In this document: positions 50,350 through 59,825 of the stretch, piece after piece | How the letters are laid out: each line of letters begins with the position of its first letter | Numbering within the stretch: the stretch's first letter is position 1 | DNA from: Pseudomonas viridiflava | Lineage (GTDB): Bacteria; Pseudomonadota; Gammaproteobacteria; Pseudomonadales; Pseudomonadaceae | Reading direction: 5' to 3' | NCBI RefSeq assembly: GCF_900590755.1 | Contig: NZ_UUOC01000052.1 | Coordinates: forward strand, 678,947-742,946 | DNA: 64,000 nt | Program-made: the position numbers and the translations under genes | Notes under the pieces: generated by a model | What the model was told of the DNA's origin: nothing | The model's database searches: none | Seen by the model: the letters and a program-made list of their open reading frames with translations, nothing else

Positions 50350-53300
50350 ATGAAAGCAGGTCTGTACCATCCAGATGAATTCAAGGATAACTGTGGTTTC
50401 GGCCTGATTGCCCACATGCAGGGCGAGCCCAGTCATCACCTGTTGCAGACGGCCATCCAGGCTCTGACCTGCATGACCCACCGTGGCGGGATCAACGCTG
50501 ACGGCAAGACCGGTGACGGTTGCGGGCTGTTGATTCAGAAGCCGGACGGCTTCCTGCGCGCCATTGCCAAAGAGCACTTTGGCAATGAGCTGCCGCGCCA
50601 GTACGCCGTGGGCATGGTCTTCCTCAATCAGGACGACGCCAAGGCGGAAGCCGCGCGCGAAAACATGAATCGCGAAATTATCGCCGCTGGCCTGACTCTG
50701 ATCGGCTGGCGCCAGGTGCCGATCGACACCAGCGTACTGGGTCGTCTGGCTCTGGAGCGCCTGCCGAAAATCGAGCAGGTGTTCATCGGTGGTGAAGGCC
50801 TGAGCGATCAGGAAATGGCCATCAAGCTGTTCAGCGCCCGTCGCCGTTCGTCGGTGGCCAACGCTGGAGATACCGATCACTACATCTGCAGCTTTTCCCA
50901 CAAGACCATCATCTATAAAGGTCTGATGATGCCGCGCGACTTGACGGCATTCTTCCCGGACCTGAGCGACGAACGCCTGCAAACCGCGATCTGCGTGTTC
51001 CACCAGCGCTTCTCGACCAACACCCTGCCGAAATGGCCGTTGGCGCAGCCGTTCCGCTTCCTCGCCCACAACGGCGAGATCAACACCATTACCGGTAACC
51101 GCAACTGGGCTCAGGCCCGTCGTACCAAGTTCGCCAACGAACTGATTCCGGATCTGGACGAGCTGGGCCCGCTGGTCAACCGCGTAGGCTCTGACTCCTC
51201 CAGCATGGACAACATGCTCGAACTGATGGTCACCGGCGGCATCGACCTGTTCCGTGGCGTGCGCATGATCATTCCGCCTGCGTGGCAGAACGTTGAAACC
51301 ATGGACCCCGATCTGCGGGCGTTCTATGAGTACAACTCCATGCACATGGAACCGTGGGATGGTCCGGCCGGCGTCGTGATGACCGAAGGTCGCCACGCCG
51401 TCTGCCTGCTCGACCGTAACGGTCTGCGCCCGGCGCGCTGGGTCACCACCAAGAATGGCTACATCACCCTGGCGTCGGAAATCGGCGTGTGGGACTACAA
51501 GCCAGAAGACGTGATCGCCAAAGGCCGTGTCGGTCCGGGTCAGATCTTCGCCGTGGACACCGAAACCGGCCAGATCCTCGACACCGATGCCATCGACAAC
51601 CGCTTGAAGTCGCGTCACCCGTACAAGCAATGGCTGCGCAAGAACGCCCTGCGCATCCAGGCGACCATCGAAGACAACGACCACGGTTCGGCTTTCTACA
51701 ATGCCGACCAGCTCAAGCAGTACATGAAAATGTACCAGGTCACTTTCGAAGAACGTGATCAGGTTCTGCGCCCGCTGGGTGAGCAGGGTCAGGAAGCGGT
51801 AGGTTCCATGGGCGATGACACGCCGATGGCGATTCTGTCGCAGCGCGTGCGTTCGCCTTACGACTATTTCCGTCAGCAGTTCGCGCAGGTTACCAACCCG
51901 CCGATCGACCCGCTGCGCGAAGCCATCGTCATGTCGCTGGAAATCTGCCTCGGTGCCGAGCGCAACATTTTCCAGGAGTCGCCAGAGCACGCCTCCCGCG
52001 TGATCCTCAGCTCGCCGGTCATTTCTCCGGCCAAGTGGCGCTCGCTGATGACCCTGGAGCGTCCGGGTTTCGAACGCCAGATCATCGACCTGAACTACGA
52101 CGAGAGCATTGGCCTGGAAGCGGCCGTGCGCAACATCGCCGATCAGGCTGAAGAAGCCGTGCGCGCCGGTCGTACCCAGATCGTCCTGACCGACCGTCAT
52201 ATCGCGCCAGGCAAGCTGCCTGCTCACGCCTCACTGGCTGTAGGCGCCGTGCACCACCGCCTGACCGAAAAAGGCCTGCGTTGCGACAGCAACATCCTGG
52301 TCGAAACCGCGACAGCCCGCGATCCGCATCACTTTGCGGTGTTGATCGGCTTTGGTGCGTCGGCGGTCTATCCGTTCCTGGCCTACGAAGTGCTGGGCGA
52401 CCTGATCCGTACCGGTGAAGTTCTGGGCGACCTCTACGAGGTGTTCAAGAACTACCGCAAAGGCATCACCAAAGGCCTGCTCAAGATCCTGTCGAAGATG
52501 GGTATCTCGACCATCGCTTCCTACCGTGGCGCGCAGTTGTTCGAAGCCATCGGCCTGTCCGAAGCAGTTTGCGACCTGAGCTTCCGTGGCGTGCCAAGCC
52601 GCATCAAGGGTGCGCGCTTCGTCGATATCGAAGCCGAGCAGAAGCTGCTGTCCAACGAAGCCTGGAGCCCGCGCAAGCCGATCCAGCAAGGTGGCCTGCT
52701 CAAGTTCGTGTTCGGTGGCGAATACCACGCCTACAACCCGGACGTGGTCAGCATGCTGCAAGCGGCCGTGCAACAGGGCGACTACGCCAAGTTCAAGGAA
52801 TACACCTCGCTGGTGGACAAGCGTCCGGTGTCGATGATTCGCGACCTGTTCCAGGTCAAGACCCTCGAAACCCCGCTGGCCATCGACGAAATCGAGCCAT
52901 TGGCTGACATCCTCAAGCGCTTTGACTCGGCGGGTATCTCGCTGGGCGCACTGTCGCCGGAAGCTCACGAAGCACTGGCCGAGGCCATGAACCGCCTGGG
53001 CGCACGCTCCAACTCCGGTGAGGGCGGCGAAGATCCAGCGCGCTACGGCACCATTCGCAGCTCGAAAATCAAACAGATCGCTACCGGCCGTTTTGGTGTG
53101 ACCCCTGAATATCTGGTCAACGCTGATGTGTTGCAGATCAAGGTCGCCCAAGGCGCCAAGCCGGGCGAAGGCGGGCAACTGCCGGGCGGTAAAGTGAACG
53201 GTCTGATCGCCAAGCTGCGTTATGCAGTGCCGGGCGTGACGCTGATTTCGCCACCGCCGCACCACGATATCTACTCGATTGAAGACTTGTCGCAGCTGAT

Positions 53301-54798
53301 TTTCGACCTCAAGCAGGTCAACCCGGCTGCGCTGGTTTCGGTCAAGCTGGTCGCTGAAGCAGGCGTCGGTACGATTGCGGCCGGTGTGGCCAAGGCCTAC
53401 GCCGACCTGATCACCATTTCCGGCTATGACGGCGGCACCGGTGCATCGCCGCTGTCGTCGATCAAATACGCGGGTGCTCCGTGGGAACTCGGCCTGGCCG
53501 AAACCCACCAGACCCTGCGCGGCAACGACCTGCGCGGCAAGGTTCGGGTACAGACTGATGGCGGTCTGAAAACCGGTCTGGACGTGATCAAGGCGGCCAT
53601 TCTCGGCGCTGAAAGCTTCGGCTTCGGTACTGCGCCAATGATCGCTCTGGGCTGCAAATACCTGCGTATCTGTCACCTGAACAACTGCGCCACCGGCGTG
53701 GCGACCCAAAACGAGAAGCTACGCAAAGACCACTACATCGGCACTGTCGATATGGTGATCAACTTCTTCACCTACGTGGCTGAAGAAACCCGCGAGTGGC
53801 TGGCCAAGCTGGGGGTTCGTACCCTTGAAGAGCTGATCGGGCGTACCGATCTGCTGGACATCCTGCCGGGTGAGACCGCCAAGCAGCAGCATCTGGACCT
53901 CACGCCTTTGCTGGGCAGCGACCACATCCCGGCTGACAAGCCTCAGTTCAGCCTGGTGGATCGCAACCCGCCGTTCGACAAAGGCCTGCTGGCCGAGCGC
54001 ATGGTTGAAATGGCCAAGCCGGCTATCGAAAGCATGAGCGGTGGCGAGTACGAACTGGATATCTGCAACTGCGACCGTTCCATAGGCGCGCGGATTTCCG
54101 GCGAAATCGCCAAGCTGCACGGCAACCAGGGCATGAACAAGGCGCCGATCACCTTCCGCTTCAAAGGGACGGCCGGTCAGAGCTTCGGCGTGTGGAACGC
54201 CGGGGGCCTGAACATGTATCTGGAAGGCGACGCCAACGACTACGTCGGCAAAGGCATGACCGCTGGCAAGCTGGTGATCGTTCCGCCTAAAGGCAGCCCG
54301 TTCAAGACCCAGGACAGCGCCATCATCGGCAACACCTGTCTGTACGGCGCAACCGGCGGCAAGCTGTTCGCGGCCGGTACGGCGGGCGAGCGCTTTGCGG
54401 TGCGTAACTCCGGTGCTCACACCATCGTGGAAGGCACGGGCGACCACTGCTGCGAATACATGACCGGTGGTTTCGTCTGCGTACTGGGCAAGACCGGCTA
54501 CAACTTCGGCTCGGGCATGACCGGTGGTTTCGCCTACGTGCTGGACCTGGACAACAGCTTCGTTGACCGGGTCAACCACGAACTGGTTGAAATCCAGCGC
54601 ATCAGCGGCGAAGCGATGGAGGCTTATCGCAGCCATCTGGAGCGTGTACTGGCTGAGTATGTCGAGGAAACCGACAGCGAGTGGGGCCGTAACGTCTGGG
54701 AAAACCTGGACGATTACCTGCGCCGCTTCTGGATGGTCAAGCCAAAGGCTGCTTCGTTGAAGTCCTTGCTTTCCAGCACCCGCGCGAATCCGCAATAA
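50350..54798 (+). CDS. gltB: Glutamate synthase (NADPH) large subunit
   Basis: A 1482-residue iron-sulfur flavoprotein that makes glutamate from glutamine and 2-oxoglutarate. The N-terminal class II amidotransferase needs its nucleophile cysteine (Cys15 in EFKDNCGFGLIAHMQG) exposed by removal of a short propeptide. The FMN/2-oxoglutarate domain has LGALSPEAHEALAEAMNRLG, GEGGEDPARYGTIRSSKIKQ, and the 3Fe-4S cysteines in LGCKYLRICHLNNCATGVAT. The GXGXG C-terminal domain contains GKGMTAGKLVIVPP and GATGGKLFAAGTAGERF. The ATG at 50350 is chosen (GGTGAG upstream); a GTG at 50344 would add two residues. gltD follows. Confidence 0.96.
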   Translation: MKAGLYHPDEFKDNCGFGLIAHMQGEPSHHLLQTAIQALTCMTHRGGINADGKTGDGCGLLIQKPDGFLRAIAKEHFGNELPRQYAVGMVFLNQDDAKAEAARENMNREIIAAGLTLIGWRQVPIDTSVLGRLALERLPKIEQVFIGGEGLSDQEMAIKLFSARRRSSVANAGDTDHYICSFSHKTIIYKGLMMPRDLTAFFPDLSDERLQTAICVFHQRFSTNTLPKWPLAQPFRFLAHNGEINTITGNRNWAQARRTKFANELIPDLDELGPLVNRVGSDSSSMDNMLELMVTGGIDLFRGVRMIIPPAWQNVETMDPDLRAFYEYNSMHMEPWDGPAGVVMTEGRHAVCLLDRNGLRPARWVTTKNGYITLASEIGVWDYKPEDVIAKGRVGPGQIFAVDTETGQILDTDAIDNRLKSRHPYKQWLRKNALRIQATIEDNDHGSAFYNADQLKQYMKMYQVTFEERDQVLRPLGEQGQEAVGSMGDDTPMAILSQRVRSPYDYFRQQFAQVTNPPIDPLREAIVMSLEICLGAERNIFQESPEHASRVILSSPVISPAKWRSLMTLERPGFERQIIDLNYDESIGLEAAVRNIADQAEEAVRAGRTQIVLTDRHIAPGKLPAHASLAVGAVHHRLTEKGLRCDSNILVETATARDPHHFAVLIGFGASAVYPFLAYEVLGDLIRTGEVLGDLYEVFKNYRKGITKGLLKILSKMGISTIASYRGAQLFEAIGLSEAVCDLSFRGVPSRIKGARFVDIEAEQKLLSNEAWSPRKPIQQGGLLKFVFGGEYHAYNPDVVSMLQAAVQQGDYAKFKEYTSLVDKRPVSMIRDLFQVKTLETPLAIDEIEPLADILKRFDSAGISLGALSPEAHEALAEAMNRLGARSNSGEGGEDPARYGTIRSSKIKQIATGRFGVTPEYLVNADVLQIKVAQGAKPGEGGQLPGGKVNGLIAKLRYAVPGVTLISPPPHHDIYSIEDLSQLIFDLKQVNPAALVSVKLVAEAGVGTIAAGVAKAYADLITISGYDGGTGASPLSSIKYAGAPWELGLAETHQTLRGNDLRGKVRVQTDGGLKTGLDVIKAAILGAESFGFGTAPMIALGCKYLRICHLNNCATGVATQNEKLRKDHYIGTVDMVINFFTYVAEETREWLAKLGVRTLEELIGRTDLLDILPGETAKQQHLDLTPLLGSDHIPADKPQFSLVDRNPPFDKGLLAERMVEMAKPAIESMSGGEYELDICNCDRSIGARISGEIAKLHGNQGMNKAPITFRFKGTAGQSFGVWNAGGLNMYLEGDANDYVGKGMTAGKLVIVPPKGSPFKTQDSAIIGNTCLYGATGGKLFAAGTAGERFAVRNSGAHTIVEGTGDHCCEYMTGGFVCVLGKTGYNFGSGMTGGFAYVLDLDNSFVDRVNHELVEIQRISGEAMEAYRSHLERVLAEYVEETDSEWGRNVWENLDDYLRRFWMVKPKAASLKSLLSSTRANPQ

Positions 54799-54814
54799 CT
54801 GCAGCCACAAGCGG

Positions 54815-54832
54815 CAAGCTTCAAGCCGCAAG
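54815..54832. repeat. Short dispersed repeat (CAAGCTTCAAGCCGCAAG)
   Basis: The same 18-mer appears in reverse complement in each unit of the triplication at 38531-39016 (with single changes in unit 3) and in a variant at 38475. It is a separate small repeat family from the REPINs. Confidence 0.65.
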
Positions 54833-54869
54833 TTAACAGCAGTGCGCGAGTTGCCTGCGAATATGATTC

Positions 54870-54902
54870 TGGCAGTTTCAGGTTTGTCGCCTGAAGCTGC
54901 CA
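54870..54902 (+). other. Stable hairpin in the gltB-gltD gap
   Basis: TGGCAGTTTCAGG / CCTGAAGCTGCCA, 13-bp stem with one T-G wobble and a TTTGTCG loop, 17 bp before the gltD ATG and without a T-tract. It could set the ratio of GltB to GltD by mRNA processing or stability. Confidence 0.5.
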
Positions 54903-54919
54903 TGTAGAGGTTCAAGAGA

Positions 54920-56338
54920 ATGGCCGAACGTCTAAGTAACGACTTCCAGTTCATCGATGTCGGGCGTAAAGACCCGAAGAAGAAACTGCTGCGTCAACGC
55001 AAGAAAGAGTTCGTGGAAATCTACGAACCTTTCAAACCCCAACAGTCGGCCGATCAGGCTCACCGTTGCCTGGGTTGTGGTAACCCGTATTGCGAATGGA
55101 AATGCCCGGTACACAACTTCATCCCCAACTGGCTGAAGCTGGTCGCCGAAGGCAACATCCTTGCGGCTGCCGAACTGTCGCACCAGACCAATACCCTGCC
55201 GGAAGTCTGCGGCCGCGTGTGCCCGCAGGATCGTCTGTGTGAAGGTGCCTGCACCCTCAACGACGGCTTCGGCGCAGTGACCATCGGTTCGGTGGAGAAG
55301 TACATCACCGACACCGCGTTCGCCATGGGCTGGCGTCCGGACATGTCCAAGGTTGTGCCGACCGGCAAGCGCGTCGCCATTGTTGGCGCCGGTCCTGCTG
55401 GCCTCGGTTGTGCCGACGTGCTGGTACGGGGTGGCGTGACCCCGGTGGTGTTCGACAAGAACCCGGAAATCGGCGGTCTGCTGACCTTTGGTATCCCCGA
55501 GTTCAAGCTGGAAAAAACCGTACTGAGCCATCGTCGCGAAGTCTTCACCGGTATGGGTATCGAGTTCCGTCTCAATACCGAAATCGGCAAGGACGTGACC
55601 ATGGAGCAGTTGCTTGAAGAATACGATGCCGTGTTCATGGGCATGGGCACCTACACCTACATGAAGGGAGGCTTTGCCGGCGAAGACCTGCCAGGTGTGC
55701 ACGATGCGCTGGACTTCCTGATCGCCAACGTCAATCGCAATCTGGGCTTCGAAAAGTCGCCGGAAGATTTCGTCGACATGAAAGGCAAGAAAATCGTCGT
55801 GCTCGGCGGTGGTGACACGGCCATGGACTGCAACCGTACTTCGATCCGTCAGGGCGCGAAGTCGGTGACCTGTGCCTATCGTCGCGACGAAGAAAACATG
55901 CCGGGTTCGCGCAAGGAAGTGAAGAACGCCAAGGAAGAGGGCGTGAAATTCCTGTACAACCGTCAGCCGATCGCCATCGTGGGCGAAGACAAGGTTGAAG
56001 GCGTCAAAGTCGTCGAGACCCGTCTTGGCGAACCAGACGCCCGTGGCCGTCGCAGCCCTGAGCCGATTCCGGGTTCCGAAGAGATCATCCCGGCCGACGC
56101 GGTGGTCATCGCTTTCGGCTTCCGTCCAAGCCCGGCGACATGGTTCGAGCAGTTCAGCATCCAGACCGACAGCCAGGGCCGCGTCATCGCCCCTGAACAG
56201 TCGCAGTACAAGCACCAGACCAGCAACCCGAAAATCTTCGCCGGTGGCGACATGGTTCGCGGTTCTGACCTGGTGGTGACTGCAATCTTTGAAGGCCGTA
56301 ACGCGGCTGAAGGGATTCTGGATTACCTGGGCGTGTAA
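54920..56338 (+). CDS. gltD: Glutamate synthase (NADPH) small subunit
   Basis: A 472-residue subunit that takes electrons from NADPH through FAD and iron-sulfur clusters to GltB. N-terminal cysteine clusters HRCLGCGNPYCEWKCPVHN and CGRVCPQDRLCEGACTL bind 4Fe-4S. FAD fold VGAGPAGLGCADVLVRGG, NADPH fold VLGGGDTAMDCNRTSIRQGA, and the C-terminal IFAGGDMVRGSDLVVTAI are standard. It follows gltB after 121 bp and is presumably cotranscribed. Confidence 0.96.
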   Translation: MAERLSNDFQFIDVGRKDPKKKLLRQRKKEFVEIYEPFKPQQSADQAHRCLGCGNPYCEWKCPVHNFIPNWLKLVAEGNILAAAELSHQTNTLPEVCGRVCPQDRLCEGACTLNDGFGAVTIGSVEKYITDTAFAMGWRPDMSKVVPTGKRVAIVGAGPAGLGCADVLVRGGVTPVVFDKNPEIGGLLTFGIPEFKLEKTVLSHRREVFTGMGIEFRLNTEIGKDVTMEQLLEEYDAVFMGMGTYTYMKGGFAGEDLPGVHDALDFLIANVNRNLGFEKSPEDFVDMKGKKIVVLGGGDTAMDCNRTSIRQGAKSVTCAYRRDEENMPGSRKEVKNAKEEGVKFLYNRQPIAIVGEDKVEGVKVVETRLGEPDARGRRSPEPIPGSEEIIPADAVVIAFGFRPSPATWFEQFSIQTDSQGRVIAPEQSQYKHQTSNPKIFAGGDMVRGSDLVVTAIFEGRNAAEGILDYLGV

Positions 56339-56351
56339 GACAAAAACGTAA

Positions 56352-56442
56352 CTGTAGGAGCTCACGAGCAACGCGAGGCAGCGATAGCGGTATGTCAGAC
56401 ATTCCGCTATCGCTGCCTCGCGTTACTCGTGAGCGCCTACAG
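56352..56442. repeat. REPIN-type inverted repeat, family F
   Basis: Arms CTGTAGGAGCTCACGAGCAA and complement, continuing into a near-perfect GAGGCAGCGATAGCGG / CCGCTATCGCTGCCTC stem: one long 91-bp hairpin after gltD. The rest of 56339-56707 is a pyrimidine-rich stretch leading to the next gene (AAGGAATT site), with no other gene. Confidence 0.82.
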
Positions 56443-56707
56443 GGACAGCGTCAATCTTTGCAATAAGTAGGATTCACGACTTCCCGGTCTGAATCTTTCA
56501 AGCCAACGCAAGCCGCTCCGCCTCTTCAGCTTAATCCCCTCCTTTGAACCTTTGCGCGCCACTACCTTCCTGGCCGCCAACTACTTTTCAGCTTATTTCC
56601 CCGACGTTTTTCCGTGCTCAGGACGCGCTAGGATTTGCGTCGATCTGGCGGAAAACCATCTGCCGGATTGATTCACTTTCCCCACATGACGCTAAAAGGA
56701 ATTAGCC

Positions 56708-59494
56708 ATGTCTCAAGACACAACTGTGCAATCCTCCACACCAAGCCTCAGCGCCATCCGCGAGCATCGTGCCCGGCAACAGGCAGAGCGGATTCTCGAT
56801 CAATTTGCTGAGCACTTCACTGGAAGAGATTATTTGCCCTTCGGCGGCGACGGTCTGTTGTTCGCCATGCTGACCCAGTTGCCGCATTGGCCAGCGGATA
56901 CGGAGCTGGCCATTGTTGATGACAAGGGTGACGAAGTCGCCTGTTACCTCAAGGGCAGTGACGCGGCCGATATCCAGCATGCCGTCACCCTGGTGCAGCA
57001 TGCAGATGGCACCTATACCGGATTGGGCAACACCAACACTTACGTTATCGAGCCGATGTTCCACGGGCTGTTCAGACAAATGTCCTCCAGCTCGGATCTT
57101 GGCAGTGGCGGAGATGATTTCACCGACCACAGCCGGATCAGGGTTGTGCGCGGGCAAATCGCAGACATGGCGCGAACCAGGCGAGCGCAGCTTCTGGACG
57201 CAATGCTGGCGGATGAGGATCGGTCGAAATCCGAAATGCAGGAAGACGAGTCGAACCCGTTCCTTCCTTTCTGGCGGCCCACAGCCGAAGACCGGTCGTT
57301 GACGTTATGGGCGTTGCGTGCGCTTAACCCGCAACTGCCCGTCGAGCGCCTGGAAGATCTGCTCAACGTGTTGCCACTGACAACTGCCGAGGAAATCGAC
57401 TTACTGCATAACGACACATTACCCGAAGCCTTTGCCCTGGCGCTGGAAGACTCCAGATCGGAGTGGACGCGCAATCGAGCTGGTGGCTTGTTACATGCCC
57501 CCGTGGATAATTTTGAGACAAGCAGCGCGGTGCCTGACTGGCTGAAGCAGCTTTCGGATGCAGATCGATATCAGTGGAGTCGCGCACTGCGCGCCTATAA
57601 CCAGGCTGTACTCGACGCGCAGGTGCCGGTCTTGCCTGATGTCGAGATGTTCGAAAAGTCTGTGCCATTACGTGACTATGCACGCACCAAGCTGCGTGAG
57701 CGCCTGATTGCTGATCATGGCCTGACGATTGAACCTGACGATGTGATCATCCACACAGCGCGTACTCAGTTCACTGGATTTCTGCTGACTTCGGCTCGGG
57801 GGGCAGCGCCAAATAGCGCTGAGGCAGTCACCTCGTTTGAGCAGCGAACCCTTACGGAATTGAGCCTGAGCAATATTGCATTCACGGACTTGCGTTTCCG
57901 GCTTACGGCCGAGATCCGGCATGCCGTTGGCGGCCAGCCAATCACGGCACTGACAAGGTCGTATATTTATGATCTTGTTCGTGCGCTGGATGTCGGCGAG
58001 GGGTATTCAACGTTTGTGAAGTCGACCTTGCAGACTTCCGCCCAGGGACGGTGGTATGCCAAGCGATATGCGCAGGTAATGCAGACTCAAATGCGCCTCG
58101 ATGCACTGGAAGCCAAAATGGCCGGAGACTTTCTGGAGGATGGAACATCCCCGGCAGGTCAGGAAGATCGGGGGTACAAATGGGTCAGGTCTGTTCTGGA
58201 TCATCCTGTGGATGATGAGAATCGTGCCCGGGTAGAAGGCCATCAGATCCAGGTGCAAAAACTGCGCGTCAACGGGATACAACTGGATGGACTATTGGTT
58301 ATCGGCGTAGCATCGAGCGGGGCCGTGTCTGCGGTTGTGGTCTACACCCCTCAAGCTCCAGACGGGAGGTGTATCCGTGAGCTCAATAGTCTTGAGGAAC
58401 TCAGGCCGATTCTGCTTGATCCGGTGTACCGGAATTACCTCACAGGTATGGCTGCGCTCAAAGACCAGCGTGATGTGCGAAATGCGCTGGATATCAACTG
58501 GCGCACCCTCATCATCGATACCAGACCCCACTCAGGAAACTTCCTTGAGGCGGCTTATGAAGCGCGCATCAACAGGGTGATCGAGAAAGTCGACGAGCAG
58601 ACCAATACGACTTCGGAAGTTAACTGGGAGAGTGCCTGGGACATCATCAGGATCGCAGGTGAAGCTGCACTGACTTTCACGCCATACAGAATTGCATTGC
58701 CCATTGCTGCACTGCGCAGTGTTTACGCTGTGGCTCAAGGCCTGCGCGATGCCGCCGAAGGAGACGCAAGAGAGGCTGAGAGTTACTTTTTCGAAGCAGC
58801 ACTTCTACTGCTCGATATGATCCCCTTCTCCAAGATATCCAAGGCAAAACCTCCGAAAATCAAACTCGCACAGCCCAAGCAGTTTATCGACAGGTACACG
58901 GGTGTCATTAACTTCGACGTCAGACCGGCAGCGCCTCAATTACCCAGTGGCTCGAAGCTGCGCACAGATGGCTTTTACAACGGTGTCCATGAACACGTTG
59001 CTAGCGGCCAATCGAGTTTCTATGTGGTGCGCAAGAACAAGGCTTATCCCGTTCAGCCAGACCATATGAACAAGGTGTGGCGGATGATTGATCTTCGCCA
59101 TCCGAATGCATCCGACAAAACGCCAATGTTCCCTGATGAGAACAATGTGTGGCGCTACCATCCGCCGGGTGGGGCTGGAGGTGCGATCTTCAAACTGGAT
59201 CTGACGGGCATCGAAAACTCCAGGATTTTCAAAAAACTGGACCAGCATATTGAGGACCGGCTACGTAAATCCATCGACACCATCAAGGCGGACTTCCCGC
59301 TGGATAACGGCTCCCATGGATTCCATCCTGTCGGGAAGAACAAAGCCAAGGAGAAACTGTTCACGTTCGACATTGCGGGCATGCCCAATGACAAAGGCAG
59401 AGGCGCGTGGCGTTTGAAGGTCAGAGAACCTGCCGATAACAAAGGCATCCTCGTGTTTGAAGAAATCATGCCGTCACACAAATCCAAGCATTGA
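56708..59494 (+). CDS. Large toxin-like protein (DUF6543 / dermonecrotic-toxin-like family) with a distinct C-terminal domain
   Basis: A 928-residue protein with no signal peptide. Residues about 300-640 resemble the large Pseudomonas proteins of the DUF6543 type (VPLRDYARTKLRERLIADHG, then TIEPDDVIIHTART). A long amphipathic helical segment follows at about 640-710 (ALTFTPYRIALPIAALRSVY; YFFEAALLLLDMIPFSKIS). From about 725 a linker leads to YVVRKNKAYPVQP and NVWRYHPPGGAGG. The last 100 residues have two charged helices (IFKKLDQHIEDRLRKSIDTI), then strands (LFTFDIAGM, GAWRLKVREP, KGILVFEEIM). By eye this helix-helix-strand order recalls RelE/ParE-like folds, but it could be another small toxin domain. 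It stands alone between gltD and hemE, with no immunity gene beside it. Codon use looks less GC-biased than its neighbours. Confidence 0.6.
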   Translation: MSQDTTVQSSTPSLSAIREHRARQQAERILDQFAEHFTGRDYLPFGGDGLLFAMLTQLPHWPADTELAIVDDKGDEVACYLKGSDAADIQHAVTLVQHADGTYTGLGNTNTYVIEPMFHGLFRQMSSSSDLGSGGDDFTDHSRIRVVRGQIADMARTRRAQLLDAMLADEDRSKSEMQEDESNPFLPFWRPTAEDRSLTLWALRALNPQLPVERLEDLLNVLPLTTAEEIDLLHNDTLPEAFALALEDSRSEWTRNRAGGLLHAPVDNFETSSAVPDWLKQLSDADRYQWSRALRAYNQAVLDAQVPVLPDVEMFEKSVPLRDYARTKLRERLIADHGLTIEPDDVIIHTARTQFTGFLLTSARGAAPNSAEAVTSFEQRTLTELSLSNIAFTDLRFRLTAEIRHAVGGQPITALTRSYIYDLVRALDVGEGYSTFVKSTLQTSAQGRWYAKRYAQVMQTQMRLDALEAKMAGDFLEDGTSPAGQEDRGYKWVRSVLDHPVDDENRARVEGHQIQVQKLRVNGIQLDGLLVIGVASSGAVSAVVVYTPQAPDGRCIRELNSLEELRPILLDPVYRNYLTGMAALKDQRDVRNALDINWRTLIIDTRPHSGNFLEAAYEARINRVIEKVDEQTNTTSEVNWESAWDIIRIAGEAALTFTPYRIALPIAALRSVYAVAQGLRDAAEGDAREAESYFFEAALLLLDMIPFSKISKAKPPKIKLAQPKQFIDRYTGVINFDVRPAAPQLPSGSKLRTDGFYNGVHEHVASGQSSFYVVRKNKAYPVQPDHMNKVWRMIDLRHPNASDKTPMFPDENNVWRYHPPGGAGGAIFKLDLTGIENSRIFKKLDQHIEDRLRKSIDTIKADFPLDNGSHGFHPVGKNKAKEKLFTFDIAGMPNDKGRGAWRLKVREPADNKGILVFEEIMPSHKSKH

Positions 59495-59505
59495 TAACGC
59501 AGGGC

Positions 59506-59530
59506 CTGTAGGAGCTGCCGAAGGCTGCGA
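59506..59530. repeat. Solo REP arm, family A
   Basis: Left arm CTGTAGGAGCTGCCGAAGGC only, right after the toxin-like gene, with no right arm within 100 bp. Confidence 0.7.
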
Positions 59531-59577
59531 AGGTGGTGTATCAAACCGAAACATAACTTTGAATTGGAAATCGTTTT

Positions 59578-59666
59578 CTGTAGGAGCGCGCTTGCCCGCG
59601 ATGGCGGTGGTTCAGTCAAAAAATGATCGCCTGATTCAACGCTATCACGGGCAAGCGCGCTCCTAC
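59578..59666. repeat. REPIN-type inverted repeat, family D
   Basis: Arms CTGTAGGAGCGCGCTTGCCC and complement, with GATGGCGGTGGTTCAGTCA in the loop, a sequence typical of classic Pseudomonas REPINs. Second family D copy after 30308, different loop. The 59495-59825 gap holds this, the solo arm and the terminator below; no gene is seen. Confidence 0.82.
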
Positions 59667-59750
59667 CGGGTCCCGTGTTGGCTGCGCGTCAGCGCGGAGT
59701 CAGGCATACCGTTTCATGGGCCACCCCCGCGACAAATCGCCCCGATAGAT

Positions 59751-59780
59751 AAAAGGCACGGCTCGGTCCGTGCCTTTTAC
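59751..59780. terminator. Intrinsic terminator before hemE
   Basis: Perfect AAAAGGCACGG / CCGTGCCTTTT stem with a CTCGGT loop, symmetrical A- and T-runs, so active in both directions. It ends whatever precedes hemE (the toxin-like gene transcript) and leaves 45 bp before the hemE ATG. Confidence 0.82.
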
Positions 59781-59825
59781 GTCTGCGTCTGAGAAAATGC
59801 CCGCACTTTTTTTGCGGATGCCGAC

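Noticed and set aside
50206..52227. 673-residue open frame antisense to gltB
   Set aside because: A shadow of the GC-rich gltB reading frame: it has no family features, and gltB is intact over it. The same holds for the other long antisense frames over argS, phaC2, the second chemoreceptor, pilQ and gltD.
59495..59825. Search for an immunity gene after the toxin-like gene
   Set aside because: The only open frame there (about 110 residues from 59457) runs through a solo REP arm and a complete REPIN and has no ribosome site; no small acidic or membrane protein is encoded before hemE.
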